This document shows, piece after piece, positions 17,084 to 25,456 of a stretch of 64,000 nucleotides of DNA. The notes under the pieces were generated by a model. The model had not been told where the DNA came from and searched no databases. It worked only from the letters and a program-made list of their open reading frames with translations. Position 1 is the stretch's first letter, and every line of letters begins with the position of its first letter. Both the position numbers and the translations under genes were made by a program. The stretch is from Gracilimonas halophila (GTDB lineage Bacteria > Bacteroidota > Rhodothermia > Balneolales > Balneolaceae), in assembly GCF_042684365.1 (NCBI RefSeq), contig NZ_JBHULI010000024.1:620001-684000 (forward strand), read 5' to 3'.

Positions 17084-18931
17084 ATGAAGGAAGGACAGCA
17101 ACAATTATATAACTGGGAGTTTAATCTGGCGGCATCCCCTGCAAGGCTTTGGCCGTATCTCTCAGATACTAACAGGATTTTCAAGAAGCTTGGTGCTACA
17201 CCTGTACAGTTGACTTCGCTCTCTCGTAATACCCCAAAAGGGTATTTGGAACTTGGCCATAACAAGTTGAAATCTTATGCAACCTGGTTGGAAGAGCCTT
17301 ACTCATGGGAAACACCGTATCGGTACCGGGTAAGAAGAGAGTATAAGCTGGGCCTTCTTAAAGAATTGAGAATATCTTTTGAATGCATCCCCACTGATTT
17401 TGGTACCAAACTGATTACCAGGATCTGGCTTACCCCTTCCAATTTCACTTTCTCCTACTTTATTAAATTATATACCAAGTACATCTTAAAGCGACGCTTA
17501 TCTGGATATCTGGACCTCGTTCAGGAAGCGGCTTCGCGAGGCCTAATGCCATACGAAGTTGCAGCTCCAAAAAAATTAATTAGAGGAGCAGACCGAAAAC
17601 TTAAAAAGCTTACTGAAGACCTCATCGAGGTAAGTAAACGACGACGGATCGTAAACCGTCTGATCGAGTTGATCAGATGTGCTGAAGATGAAGATCTGGA
17701 ACGTATTCACCCCTACTCGTTGGCTGAGTACTGGGGAGAAAAGAAATACTCGGTATTGAACGTCTTCCTCCATGCGGCAAAACTTGACATACTTGACTTC
17801 AGCTGGGATGTATGTTGCCCAAAATGCAAATCCCCGAAGAATAACTTTCGCAAGATGAAGGAAGCAAGGGTACACCTTTATTGTGAGGATTGTGAGTCGG
17901 ATTATACCATGGACTTCAACCGAAATATGCAGCTTGTTTTCAGACCTCATCCCCTCATTCGTAAAATTCCTGATAAAAATTATTGTCTTGGCGGACCGGG
18001 CACTAAGCCTCACCGGGTTATACAACAATCACTTGGTATTGGAGATGAACGGTATCCGCAACTCAAGTTAGAAGTTGGAACCTATTTGTTCAGAACGCAT
18101 AATCACGACGGACATTTGGTATTGCATGTTCGTGACGAAGGGACTGAAAACGTAAATATTTTTATAACAGACAAAGAGCTGGACGGTCAGGAGATAACGA
18201 TCTCAAGCGAACCCAACCTCAGTATCAGTAATCACTCTTCAAGCAATATGGTTTGTTTTATAGACAAGCTGAATTGGAAAGAAGAGGCTATTTATGCCAG
18301 TGAGGTGAGCTCCTCGGTTGATTTCACGCAGCTTTTTTCCCGGGAAACATTAAAGGAAACAAGTAAGGTGAAAGCTTCTGAAGTTACCATGCTCTTCACC
18401 GACCTGATGAATTCCACTGAACTCTATGTTAAGGAAGGCGACGAATCAGCCATTGGTCGTGTTATGGGGCATTTTAAGATCATCCAGCAGATCGTGGCAG
18501 AAGAACGTGGAGGAATCGTAAAGACGATCGGCGATTCGGTGATGGCCGTTTTCTGGGAGCCGGTATCTGCTCTTAAAGCCGTACAACGAATTCAGCAGAT
18601 ATTTACAACCTCCTCTTCCGTTGGGGAAGCTTTCAAGATAAAAGCCGGTATTCATTATGGAGATTGTACTGCTGTTAACCTGAATGGACGGATCGATTAT
18701 TTTGGAACTACCGTGAATATCGCTTCAAGACTTGTTGATTCTGCCTCAGAGAAAGAGATCATGGTTTCTGAAGCTGTATTCAATCATCCGGATGTACAAT
18801 TGTATCTCGACAAAAACTCGGAAACGTTCTTTATCAAAGAAAACCTGAAAGAGCTGAAAGGATTTGATGATGAAGAGTTCAAGGTCAAGCAGATCCGACT
18901 TGAACGCCCTCCAATGCTATTGGTTATTTAG
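17084..18931 (+). CDS. Class III adenylate/guanylate cyclase with N-terminal SRPBCC-like domain, DUF5939-like middle and zinc ribbon
   Basis: The 615-residue soluble protein has a C-terminal cyclase homology domain (about 430-600) with a full catalytic set: metal ligands D440 (LFTDLMNST) and D484 (TIGDSVMAVF), lysine K480, base-recognition D538, N545 and transition-state R549 (DYFGTTVNIASRL). Residues 1-150 resemble an SRPBCC/START lipid- or ligand-binding fold (NWEFNLAASPARLWPYLSDTNR, PYSWETPYRYRVRREY). A four-Cys ribbon C245-x2-C248...C267-x2-C270 sits in the middle, in what looks like the DUF5939 region. There is no transmembrane helix. Ligand sensing by the N-terminal fold to tune cAMP/cGMP output is inferred. 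No cyclic-nucleotide effector gene is adjacent. Confidence 0.9.
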   Translation: MKEGQQQLYNWEFNLAASPARLWPYLSDTNRIFKKLGATPVQLTSLSRNTPKGYLELGHNKLKSYATWLEEPYSWETPYRYRVRREYKLGLLKELRISFECIPTDFGTKLITRIWLTPSNFTFSYFIKLYTKYILKRRLSGYLDLVQEAASRGLMPYEVAAPKKLIRGADRKLKKLTEDLIEVSKRRRIVNRLIELIRCAEDEDLERIHPYSLAEYWGEKKYSVLNVFLHAAKLDILDFSWDVCCPKCKSPKNNFRKMKEARVHLYCEDCESDYTMDFNRNMQLVFRPHPLIRKIPDKNYCLGGPGTKPHRVIQQSLGIGDERYPQLKLEVGTYLFRTHNHDGHLVLHVRDEGTENVNIFITDKELDGQEITISSEPNLSISNHSSSNMVCFIDKLNWKEEAIYASEVSSSVDFTQLFSRETLKETSKVKASEVTMLFTDLMNSTELYVKEGDESAIGRVMGHFKIIQQIVAEERGGIVKTIGDSVMAVFWEPVSALKAVQRIQQIFTTSSSVGEAFKIKAGIHYGDCTAVNLNGRIDYFGTTVNIASRLVDSASEKEIMVSEAVFNHPDVQLYLDKNSETFFIKENLKELKGFDDEEFKVKQIRLERPPMLLVI

Positions 18932-19246
18932 ATCTAAAAGATTCAGCTATTCAATCATAGAATCATTAACAGCTTTTGCAACCATAACCGCATGAGAATC
19001 GCTTGTAAGATCTAAAGTTACTGTCTCTTCTTGTTTAGTTGTAAAAATAGTATTCCGCAAGCAATAGCTACATATTTCATAAATTGCCTATAGGTTGTTT
19101 CCAATACATAATATTATAAATATAGCTATTAAATTTAAAATGAGCTGATCAAAACCATTTTAATGGGAAAATCCCCCAGTTCGTTTTTATAATTGCCGGT
19201 CACTTCGCATCTTTAGCAGATCATTACTCACTCAAAAGATCACCCT
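18932..19246. other. Intergenic region (315 bases) between cyclase and mgsA
   Basis: It contains no intact gene. The only structure seen is a possible decayed minus-strand small ORF (18947-19080, listed separately). The last ~100 bases before mgsA presumably contain its promoter, but I see no confident element. Confidence 0.5.
18947..19080 (-). pseudogene. Possible frameshifted remnant of a small exported protein
   Basis: On the minus strand, ATG 19080 is preceded by an AGG at proper spacing and starts MKYVAIACGILF, a signal-like stretch that soon hits a stop in its own frame. A second frame, entered near 19040-19048, continues with coding-like sequence (TTKQEETVTLDLTSDSHAVM, VAKAVNDSMIE) to a stop at 18947. 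Length 134 is one base short of whole codons, consistent with a single indel. No family is recognised; chance open frames are a real alternative. Confidence 0.3.
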
Positions 19247-19738
19247 ATGTCCGCTAAGAAAATGCACCCATCCATTGCTGATTCCGTTCAGCCTATGAAA
19301 CCCAAAAAGAACATCGCCCTTATCGCCCACGATCATCGTAAAATGGATCTATTGGATTGGGCGGAATACAACAGTGAGCATCTCTCAAACCATAACCTCT
19401 TTGGTACCGGAACTACCGGAAAACTGGTTTCAGAAAAAACAGGATTACCTGTTTTCAGATTTAAAAGTGGTCCACTGGGAGGGGATCTTCAGATCGGTAC
19501 TGCGATCGTCCAGAATGAAATAGATGTGATGATCTTTTTCTGGGATCCATTACAAGCTCAGCCTCATGATGTAGATGTAAAAGCTCTTCAGCGAATAAGC
19601 ATTGTCTATAATATTCCAATGGCCTGTAACCGGTCATCGGCTGATTTCCTTATTACTTCCCCGTTAATGGAATCCAAGTATGACCGCTTCATCGTAGATT
19701 ACAGTAAACGATTCAACAAAGATTTTGATGCCAAATAA
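19247..19738 (+). CDS. mgsA: Methylglyoxal synthase
   Basis: The 163-residue protein converts dihydroxyacetone phosphate to methylglyoxal and phosphate. Family signatures are IALIAHDHRK (phosphate-site region), LFGTGTTG and the catalytic-Asp loop SGPLGGDLQIG, then DPLQAQPHDVDVKALQRI. The N-terminal ~18 residues before the core are slightly longer than usual. The stop overlaps the start of the YyaL-type gene by 11 bases, so the two form a translationally coupled unit. Confidence 0.96.
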   Translation: MSAKKMHPSIADSVQPMKPKKNIALIAHDHRKMDLLDWAEYNSEHLSNHNLFGTGTTGKLVSEKTGLPVFRFKSGPLGGDLQIGTAIVQNEIDVMIFFWDPLQAQPHDVDVKALQRISIVYNIPMACNRSSADFLITSPLMESKYDRFIVDYSKRFNKDFDAK

Positions 19739-21767
19739 ACTCGCTTCAGAAAAAAGTCCTTATTTACAGCAACACGCCGAAAATCCGGTGGATTGGTATC
19801 CATGGGGTGAAGAAGCCTTCAAAAAAGCTAAAGCAGAAAACAAACCGGTCTTTCTTTCTATTGGCTATGCAACCTGTCATTGGTGCCATGTAATGGCCCA
19901 TGAAAGTTTTGAAGATCCCGACATTGCCAAGTTGATGAATGAAGCTTTCGTGAATGTGAAAGTAGATCGGGAAGAACGACCTGATATCGATAGTACCTAT
20001 ATGACGGTCTGCCAAATGTTGACCGGACAAGGTGGCTGGCCTCTTACCATCATTATGACTCCTGACAAGGAACCCTTTTTCGCCGGCACATATATCCCAA
20101 AAGAAGCTCGTTTTAATCGGATCGGACTCAGGCAATTGATTCCCGGAGTAGTGGGAATGTGGAAAAATGAACCCAAACGTGTTGAAAAAGCCACGACTAA
20201 AATTCGCGAAGGGTTTACGAAATCACAGGAGTTTGAAAGCGGAAAATTTCCCGGTATGGAAGCTGTAGATTTTGCAGCCGAGCAACTGGCCCAACGGTTC
20301 GATCCCAAACATGGTGGCTTTGGTGAAGCACCTAAATTCCCAAGCCCCCATAACCTGATGTTCCTACTCCGTCAATGGAAATTGAAAAAGGAAGATCGTT
20401 TTCTTGAGATGGTTACCGAAACACTTACTCAAATGCGATTGGGAGGTATCTGGGATCATATTGGTTTTGGGTTTCACCGTTATTCTACAGACAGTGAGTG
20501 GTTACTCCCACATTTTGAGAAAATGCTGTACGATCAAGCCTTGCTCATGATGGCATACACTGAATGCTGGCAGGCCACGCAAAAACCACTTTTTAAACAG
20601 ACGGTCTATGAAATAGCCGATTACATTGAGAGAAACCTAAGCCACCCCGATGGTGGATTTTATTCTGCGGAGGATGCAGACAGCGAAGGTGAAGAAGGAA
20701 AATTTTATGTTTGGGAAAAGTCAGAGATCGGTTCGGTTCTTTCCAAAGATGATGCCTCATCATTCAATGAATTGTTTGGAGTTGTATCAGAGGGGAATTT
20801 TGAGGATGAAGCTTCTAAGAAAAGAACAGGTAAGAATATTCCTCACCTTTCAAATGAACTGGATACAGAGGAACTTGAGTGGTTCAGCAGTATCCGAAAC
20901 ACCCTTTTTCAGAAAAGAGAGAAACGTATTCACCCACTTCTTGATGATAAAGTTCTTACCGACTGGAATGGCCTCATGATCGCTGCCCTGGCAAAAGCAG
21001 GATTTGCCTTCAATGAACAAAGATTTATTGATATGGCTGGAAAAGCTGCTGAGTTTGTGGAACAACATCTTGTTATTGATGGCCAGCTCCTCCACCGTTT
21101 TAAAGATGATGAAGCCGGGATCATAGCAATGGCTGATGATCATGCTTTTCTTATCTGGGCCTATATCGAATTGTATGAGGCAACTTTCAAGCCACAGTAC
21201 TTACAGAAAGCGATCGATTTTAATAAGGAGTTTATTGATCTTTTCTGGGATGAAAAGAATGGGGGGTTCTTTTTTAGCATTTCTGATGAAGACCAGGTTT
21301 ACGGTCGCCAGCGCCAGATCTTTGACGGAGCCATTCCCTCTTCCAATTCAACAGCTATGTTGAATTTGATCCGTTTAAGCAGGCTTACAGGAAATACAGA
21401 ACTTGAAAATTATGCAGATAAGATCGGCAAGGCTTTTTCAGCTGATCTGATCCGCTCAGGAGCCAGTATTTGCCACAGTATGCAAGCTATTCAGTTCCTG
21501 AATGCAAAAACCAGGGAGATCACTTTAGCTTCAAAAGACGAAAGTGAGATCAAAGAAGTACTAAACACGATTAAAAAGAGCTTCTCCCCTTTCTCCGTGC
21601 ATCATATAAGAACTGATTCAACCAAAAGCTTATTAAATGAAGTTGCTCCATATACTTCAGCTCAAAACAAAACTGACGGCAAACCTACACTCTATGTATG
21701 TGAGCAATTTACGTGTGAGAGCCCAATAACGGCCCTCAACGAAATGAAGAAAGAGTTCGTTAAATGA
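19728..21767 (+). CDS. YyaL/SSP411-type thioredoxin-domain protein (DUF255)
   Basis: The 679-residue protein starts LASEKSPYLQQHAENPVDWY and carries the thioredoxin-fold motif YATCHWCHVMAHESFED (CxxC = CHWC), then VDREERPDID and GQGGWPLTIIMTPD. The remaining ~500 residues form an alpha/alpha-barrel like N-acylglucosamine epimerases (HYDQ-type segments such as HFEKMLYDQALL, YSAEDADSEGEEGKFYVW). The biochemical role is not established. A TTG lies one codon upstream (19725), but ATG 19728 is the usual family start. Confidence 0.93.
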   Translation: MPNKLASEKSPYLQQHAENPVDWYPWGEEAFKKAKAENKPVFLSIGYATCHWCHVMAHESFEDPDIAKLMNEAFVNVKVDREERPDIDSTYMTVCQMLTGQGGWPLTIIMTPDKEPFFAGTYIPKEARFNRIGLRQLIPGVVGMWKNEPKRVEKATTKIREGFTKSQEFESGKFPGMEAVDFAAEQLAQRFDPKHGGFGEAPKFPSPHNLMFLLRQWKLKKEDRFLEMVTETLTQMRLGGIWDHIGFGFHRYSTDSEWLLPHFEKMLYDQALLMMAYTECWQATQKPLFKQTVYEIADYIERNLSHPDGGFYSAEDADSEGEEGKFYVWEKSEIGSVLSKDDASSFNELFGVVSEGNFEDEASKKRTGKNIPHLSNELDTEELEWFSSIRNTLFQKREKRIHPLLDDKVLTDWNGLMIAALAKAGFAFNEQRFIDMAGKAAEFVEQHLVIDGQLLHRFKDDEAGIIAMADDHAFLIWAYIELYEATFKPQYLQKAIDFNKEFIDLFWDEKNGGFFFSISDEDQVYGRQRQIFDGAIPSSNSTAMLNLIRLSRLTGNTELENYADKIGKAFSADLIRSGASICHSMQAIQFLNAKTREITLASKDESEIKEVLNTIKKSFSPFSVHHIRTDSTKSLLNEVAPYTSAQNKTDGKPTLYVCEQFTCESPITALNEMKKEFVK

Positions 21768-21858
21768 ATTTGAATTCCTTTTATTAACATTATTAATTTA
21801 TCCAGTTAGTCAATCCGGTTTGGGACTTGCTGCGTATATCATAATATCAAAGTAATCT

Positions 21859-22476
21859 ATGCTTTTTTTCATACTTACAACCATTGGTAAGTTCCTCACT
21901 AAAGATGAGGAAAGGGATCGTGAGCTTATGGCTCGTATTAAAGCGAGAGATTCCTCCGCCCTTTCTGAACTTTATGATAATTATAACCGATTGCTTTTTG
22001 GACTCATTCTTTCTGTTCTTAAGAAGAGAGAAGAGGCCGAAGACATATTGCAGGAGGTCTTTACCAAGATTTGGGAAAATGCTGAGAAGTTTGACCTTGA
22101 GAAAGGAACCGTTTATACCTGGATCGTAACCCTGGCACGTAATAAATCCATAGACCGGCTTCGATCCAAGGTTTACAAAGAACAAAAAAAGCAGTCAACC
22201 AGCCTTAATGATGATGATGTTTTTCATCCATTGTATTCTAATGAATCAGACCCTTTGGAGAACACGATATTATCTGAACGGGCTGAAAGAGTTCATAAGG
22301 CTTTAAATGAGATCTCAGAAAAACAACGAAAAGTATTGTAAGTAGCTTATTTCAGTGGAATGAGCCAAAGTGAGATCTCCGAGGAATTTGATATTCCTTT
22401 GGGAACGGTAAAAAAACGGATGCGTGATGGGATGTTAAAACTAAGAGAGCTTTTAGCGAAGGATATAGAATTATGA
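21859..22476 (+). pseudogene. ECF RNA polymerase sigma factor interrupted by an in-frame stop
   Basis: The frame encodes region 2 (ALSELYDNYNRLLFGLILSV, EDILQEVFTKIWE, GTVYTWIVTLARNKSIDRLR) and a linker. TAA at 22339-22341 then stops it inside region 4, after EKQRKVL. Without any frame change the sequence continues VAYFSGMSQSEISEEFDI and PLGTVKKRMRDGMLKLRELL, a normal -35-binding helix-turn-helix, to a TGA at 22474. The product as written is a 160-residue protein lacking region 4, so it should not recognise promoters. ATG 22360 could restart translation of the 38-residue remainder. The natural end overlaps the anti-sigma start (ATGA). CAA-to-TAA would explain the stop. Confidence 0.85.
22339..22341 (+). 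other. Premature in-frame TAA in ECF sigma factor
   Basis: The stop codon sits between residues that are contiguous in the sigma region-4 fold (KQRKVL and VAYFSGMSQ). The flanking frame is open for 160 codons before it and 44 after it. Confidence 0.9.
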
Positions 22477-22679
22477 ATAATAAGAATAACAAATTTACAG
22501 AGCTTTGTACCGGTCATGTACTCAAGGCGCTGAGTGAAAATGAAGAAAGGGAATTTCAGCAGTTATTAGCTCAAGCTAATGAGGAGCAACTCCTTCTTTA
22601 TTATGAATTAAAGGCTGCTGCATCAGAATTAGCAACACAGCATCCAGGTGAAACACCTTCTCCTTCCGTTAAGAATTAG
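22473..22679 (+). pseudogene. Anti-sigma factor, N-terminal fragment (cytoplasmic sigma-binding part)
   Basis: The 68-residue product begins overlapping the sigma gene by 4 bases. It contains a zinc-less anti-sigma-type N-terminus (TGHVLKALSENEEREFQQLL, LLYYELKAAASELATQHPG) as in RskA-type proteins. TAG at 22677 ends it at PSPSVKN, where intact relatives run into the membrane anchor. The reading frame resumes at once (ATG 22683, same frame), so the full gene would be 22473-23270. CAG-to-TAG would account for the break. Confidence 0.75.
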
Positions 22680-22682
22680 ATC

Positions 22683-23270
22683 ATGGAAGTTGCAGATGCG
22701 TCTTCTTCCCGGGGATCAGAGAACGCAACCATTCATAAAATGAAATGGTATCGTTTAGCTGTTGCAGCATCTGTCCTTTTTATACTTACAAGTATCGGTT
22801 TGGTAATGTATTCCAGCAACCTTTGGGAAGAGGTACAGACCAAAGAAGCCATGATCTCTCAACAGCAAACCACCATTGAATGTCTCGAGTCTGAAGTTGA
22901 ACGTAAAGAGGAACTACTCACCATTTTAGAGGCCCGCGATGTTGATCTTGTGATGATGGACGGATTGGCTGACATGAGTCCCAACGGGTACGGGAAAGTG
23001 GTCTGGGATAAGGAAGGCGGCAATGCACTGCTTCAGGTTGCCAACATCCCGAGCGTACCTATCGATAAAGATTACCAGCTTTGGTTTATTGTGAACGGCC
23101 AGCCTATTAGCGCAGGTGTTTTTGCAGTGGATGACCCCGGAAGAGATAACTTCTTTAAGATAGAGCAGCTCCAAAGTTCAGCTACGGATGGTGCTTTTGC
23201 CATTACCATGGAACCAAAAGGCGGAATGCCACAACCTACCGGCGATATGTATTTGTTAGGCAATATGTGA
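22683..23270 (+). CDS. RskA-type anti-sigma factor, C-terminal fragment (membrane anchor and extracytoplasmic domain)
   Basis: The 195-residue frame is in phase with the upstream fragment, with only the TAG and one codon (atc) between them. It holds one transmembrane helix (RLAVAASVLFILTSIGLVMY), a coiled-coil-like stretch (QQQTTIECLESEVERKEELL) and the RskA extracytoplasmic domain (GKVVWDKEGGNALLQVANIP, YQLWFIVNGQPISAGVF, FAITMEPKGGMPQPTGDMYL). The very short TAG-ATC-ATG spacing makes termination-reinitiation possible, so this half may still be made, but it would be separated from the sigma-binding half. Confidence 0.8.
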   Translation: MEVADASSSRGSENATIHKMKWYRLAVAASVLFILTSIGLVMYSSNLWEEVQTKEAMISQQQTTIECLESEVERKEELLTILEARDVDLVMMDGLADMSPNGYGKVVWDKEGGNALLQVANIPSVPIDKDYQLWFIVNGQPISAGVFAVDDPGRDNFFKIEQLQSSATDGAFAITMEPKGGMPQPTGDMYLLGNM

Positions 23271-23276
23271 CCATAA

Positions 23277-23310
23277 AAAAGCCCCGATCAAATTTCTTTG
23301 CGGGGCTTTT
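23277..23310. terminator. Bidirectional terminator between anti-sigma and DUF4412 genes
   Basis: The 10-bp stem aaaagccccg / cggggctttt has a 14-nt loop. A-run and T-run on either side serve both convergent genes. Confidence 0.88.
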
Positions 23311-23334
23311 GTAAATCTTTTTCTGTAAATAAGG

Positions 23335-24099
23335 TTATTGCTGCATCATCATCTGGAAGACGAAATCTTTGAAGCTCATCAAAGTAACTCCTGATGGGAC
23401 TTCAACCATTCCCTTGGCAATGCTTGAACGGTTTACATTACTTACATCCATTAATGTAACCCTCTTTCCATTCTCAACAGCTTCGATCTTCAGCGGGAAG
23501 TTCTTTCCTTTAAAGATAATTTCCTGAGCCATTCCGTTAACTTCCGCATCAATATCTGCAGGTAATTTATTCCATCTCTCTCCAAGCATTCCCCAGTTAA
23601 CGTCAATATCATTAGTCAGCCAAATAGACAAGTGTTTATTAGGGTTTTCAGCATCCTCTACAATCAATTCTGCAGCGTCAAAACCTATGATATTTTGGGT
23701 GCGATCAGAGAAGCTGTAGGTAGTTTTACGCTTTGGTTTGTCATCAGATCCATTCCCATTTTCGCTCCAACCCGCCATCATATCTACCAGGCCTTCGATC
23801 TCTTCTTTGGTTACCTGCAAGGCCTGATTGTTCCCTGTCATTATCACAAAATCTTTTCGATCATTACGGATGAGGAGTCCATCGGTACTCATCTGACTCA
23901 TCAGGTCGAAATCTTCTTCTCCTTTGATCATGATTCTGTCAGAAGTAGCATATAGGTTAAGTTCACTTACCTCGGTTACCCCATTTTCTTCACTATACAA
24001 ATTCATAGAGATCTGTCCTTCAAATTGTGCGAAAGCTGAGATTGAGAAAACAGAACAAAATAGAATGAGAGTGGAAATAAATAATCGCCCTTTATTCAT
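23335..24099 (-). CDS. Exported DUF4412-type protein
   Basis: The 254-residue protein has a clear signal peptide (LILFCSVFSISAFAQ). The mature part resembles DUF4412/outer-membrane-lipoprotein-sorting-like folds: FEGQISMNLYSEENG, LYATSDRIMIKGEED, FVIMTGNNQALQV, GFDAAELIVEDAENPNKHLS and IWLTNDIDVNWGMLGERWN. The function is unknown; it is likely periplasmic or on the outer membrane. It has its own terminator and lies downstream of mnmA on the same strand with a 73-base gap. Confidence 0.8.
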   Translation of the reverse strand: MNKGRLFISTLILFCSVFSISAFAQFEGQISMNLYSEENGVTEVSELNLYATSDRIMIKGEEDFDLMSQMSTDGLLIRNDRKDFVIMTGNNQALQVTKEEIEGLVDMMAGWSENGNGSDDKPKRKTTYSFSDRTQNIIGFDAAELIVEDAENPNKHLSIWLTNDIDVNWGMLGERWNKLPADIDAEVNGMAQEIIFKGKNFPLKIEAVENGKRVTLMDVSNVNRSSIAKGMVEVPSGVTLMSFKDFVFQMMMQQ

Positions 24100-24172
24100 A
24101 GTCGTAAATTGGTTTGAATTAATTGATGGAATTGTAACGTCTAAAAGTATGAGTTGTTTCGCTAATAAAATA

Positions 24173-25303
24173 TCAGGCCGTAATTAAATCTTCCATGCCC
24201 ACACTTACTTTTTTGATCCACCCGCCGGCTACAACATCATTCCCTTCGTAACAAACGATGGCTTGCCCGGGCGTTATCGCTTCACGTCCTGCAGGAAAAT
24301 GTACTTTCATTCGGTCTTCATCCAATTGTGTGAGGTAGCCAACGGCTCCATCATCATTATAGCGGATGGCCCCTGTGACCTCCATCTCTTTTTGTGGGAT
24401 CTTATCATATTTAATGAGATTCATTTCACCTGCTATCAATGTAGAACTTACCAGGTCTTCTTTCTCACCGATAGTGATCGTATTGGTATCCGGATCAATG
24501 TGTGTAACATATACCGGTTTACCCATAGCTAGATCAAGCCCTCTTCGTTGGCCGATTGTGTAGAATGGATAACCTTCATGCTCTCCAACCACCTTTCCGT
24601 TCTTGTCCACAAATTTTCCGCCGGATACTCTTTCTTCAAGTCCGTCCACGCGATCACGCAAAAATCTTCGATAATCGTCATCGGGTACAAAGCAGATCTC
24701 GTATGAATCCGGTTTATTGGCCACATTCAGTAACCCATGATCCTCAGCTATTTGGCGGATTTCGGTTTTGGGATAGGTTCCAAGCGGGAAAATAGTTCTG
24801 GCTAAATGTTTTTGAGCAACCCCCCAAAGTGCATAAGACTGATCTTTCTTGGGATCATGTCCTCGGGAGATCACATAGCGCCCGTTTTCTTCTCTAACTT
24901 TTGCATAGTGACCTGTAGCAATGAAATCACAACCAAGATTATCTGCCCTCTTAAGTAAAGCAGCCCATTTTATGTGTGTGTTACAAAGCACACATGGATT
25001 TGGTGTCCTTCCACCTATATAATCATCCACAAAACGGTCGATCACCCAGTCTCCAAATTCCTCACGGATGTCCACAATGAAATGTTTAAAACCGTGATTC
25101 ACGGCAATATGACGGGCATCATTCATGGATTCTACCGTACAACAGCCGGTCTCCTTCCCCGAATTACCTCCGCTGCGGTGGTAATCCCATGTTTTCATGG
25201 TGATACCGATCACCTCATAGCCCTGCTCTTGTAACATCACAGCTGCTACCGATGAATCTACACCGCCACTCATAGCTACTAATACTCTGCCTTTTTTACT
25301 CAT
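24173..25303 (-). CDS. mnmA: tRNA-specific 2-thiouridylase
   Basis: The 376-residue protein makes 2-thiouridine at tRNA position 34 (Lys, Glu, Gln). The PP-loop is AMSGGVDSSVAAV (residues 10-22). The catalytic cysteines are C104 in NPCVLCNTHIKW and C204 in YEICFVPDDDY. ATGHYAK, FYTIGQRRGL and a C-terminal beta-barrel complete the family pattern. Length is standard. It is divergent from the periplasmic DsrE gene. Confidence 0.97.
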   Translation of the reverse strand: MSKKGRVLVAMSGGVDSSVAAVMLQEQGYEVIGITMKTWDYHRSGGNSGKETGCCTVESMNDARHIAVNHGFKHFIVDIREEFGDWVIDRFVDDYIGGRTPNPCVLCNTHIKWAALLKRADNLGCDFIATGHYAKVREENGRYVISRGHDPKKDQSYALWGVAQKHLARTIFPLGTYPKTEIRQIAEDHGLLNVANKPDSYEICFVPDDDYRRFLRDRVDGLEERVSGGKFVDKNGKVVGEHEGYPFYTIGQRRGLDLAMGKPVYVTHIDPDTNTITIGEKEDLVSSTLIAGEMNLIKYDKIPQKEMEVTGAIRYNDDGAVGYLTQLDEDRMKVHFPAGREAITPGQAIVCYEGNDVVAGGWIKKVSVGMEDLITA

Positions 25304-25456
25304 AGAATTGAATACTTACTGCTTCTTGACGTAATGAAGCTCTAAGATAAGGTTTTTTTATGTCAAGGACGATGACCGATAATTGTTCCTGACTATGGAT
25401 ATCATAGACTGAATTCACTATCCTGTTCTGAATTAAAAAAATAAATCTTATACCAG

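Noticed and set aside
21859..23270. Genome-wide reassignment of TAA/TAG to Gln as explanation for the split sigma/anti-sigma genes
   Set aside because: Many genes in the window end properly at TAA or TAG (SusC, VPS10, cyclase, mgsA), and no other long gene shows internal TAA/TAG, so the stops are local to this pair.
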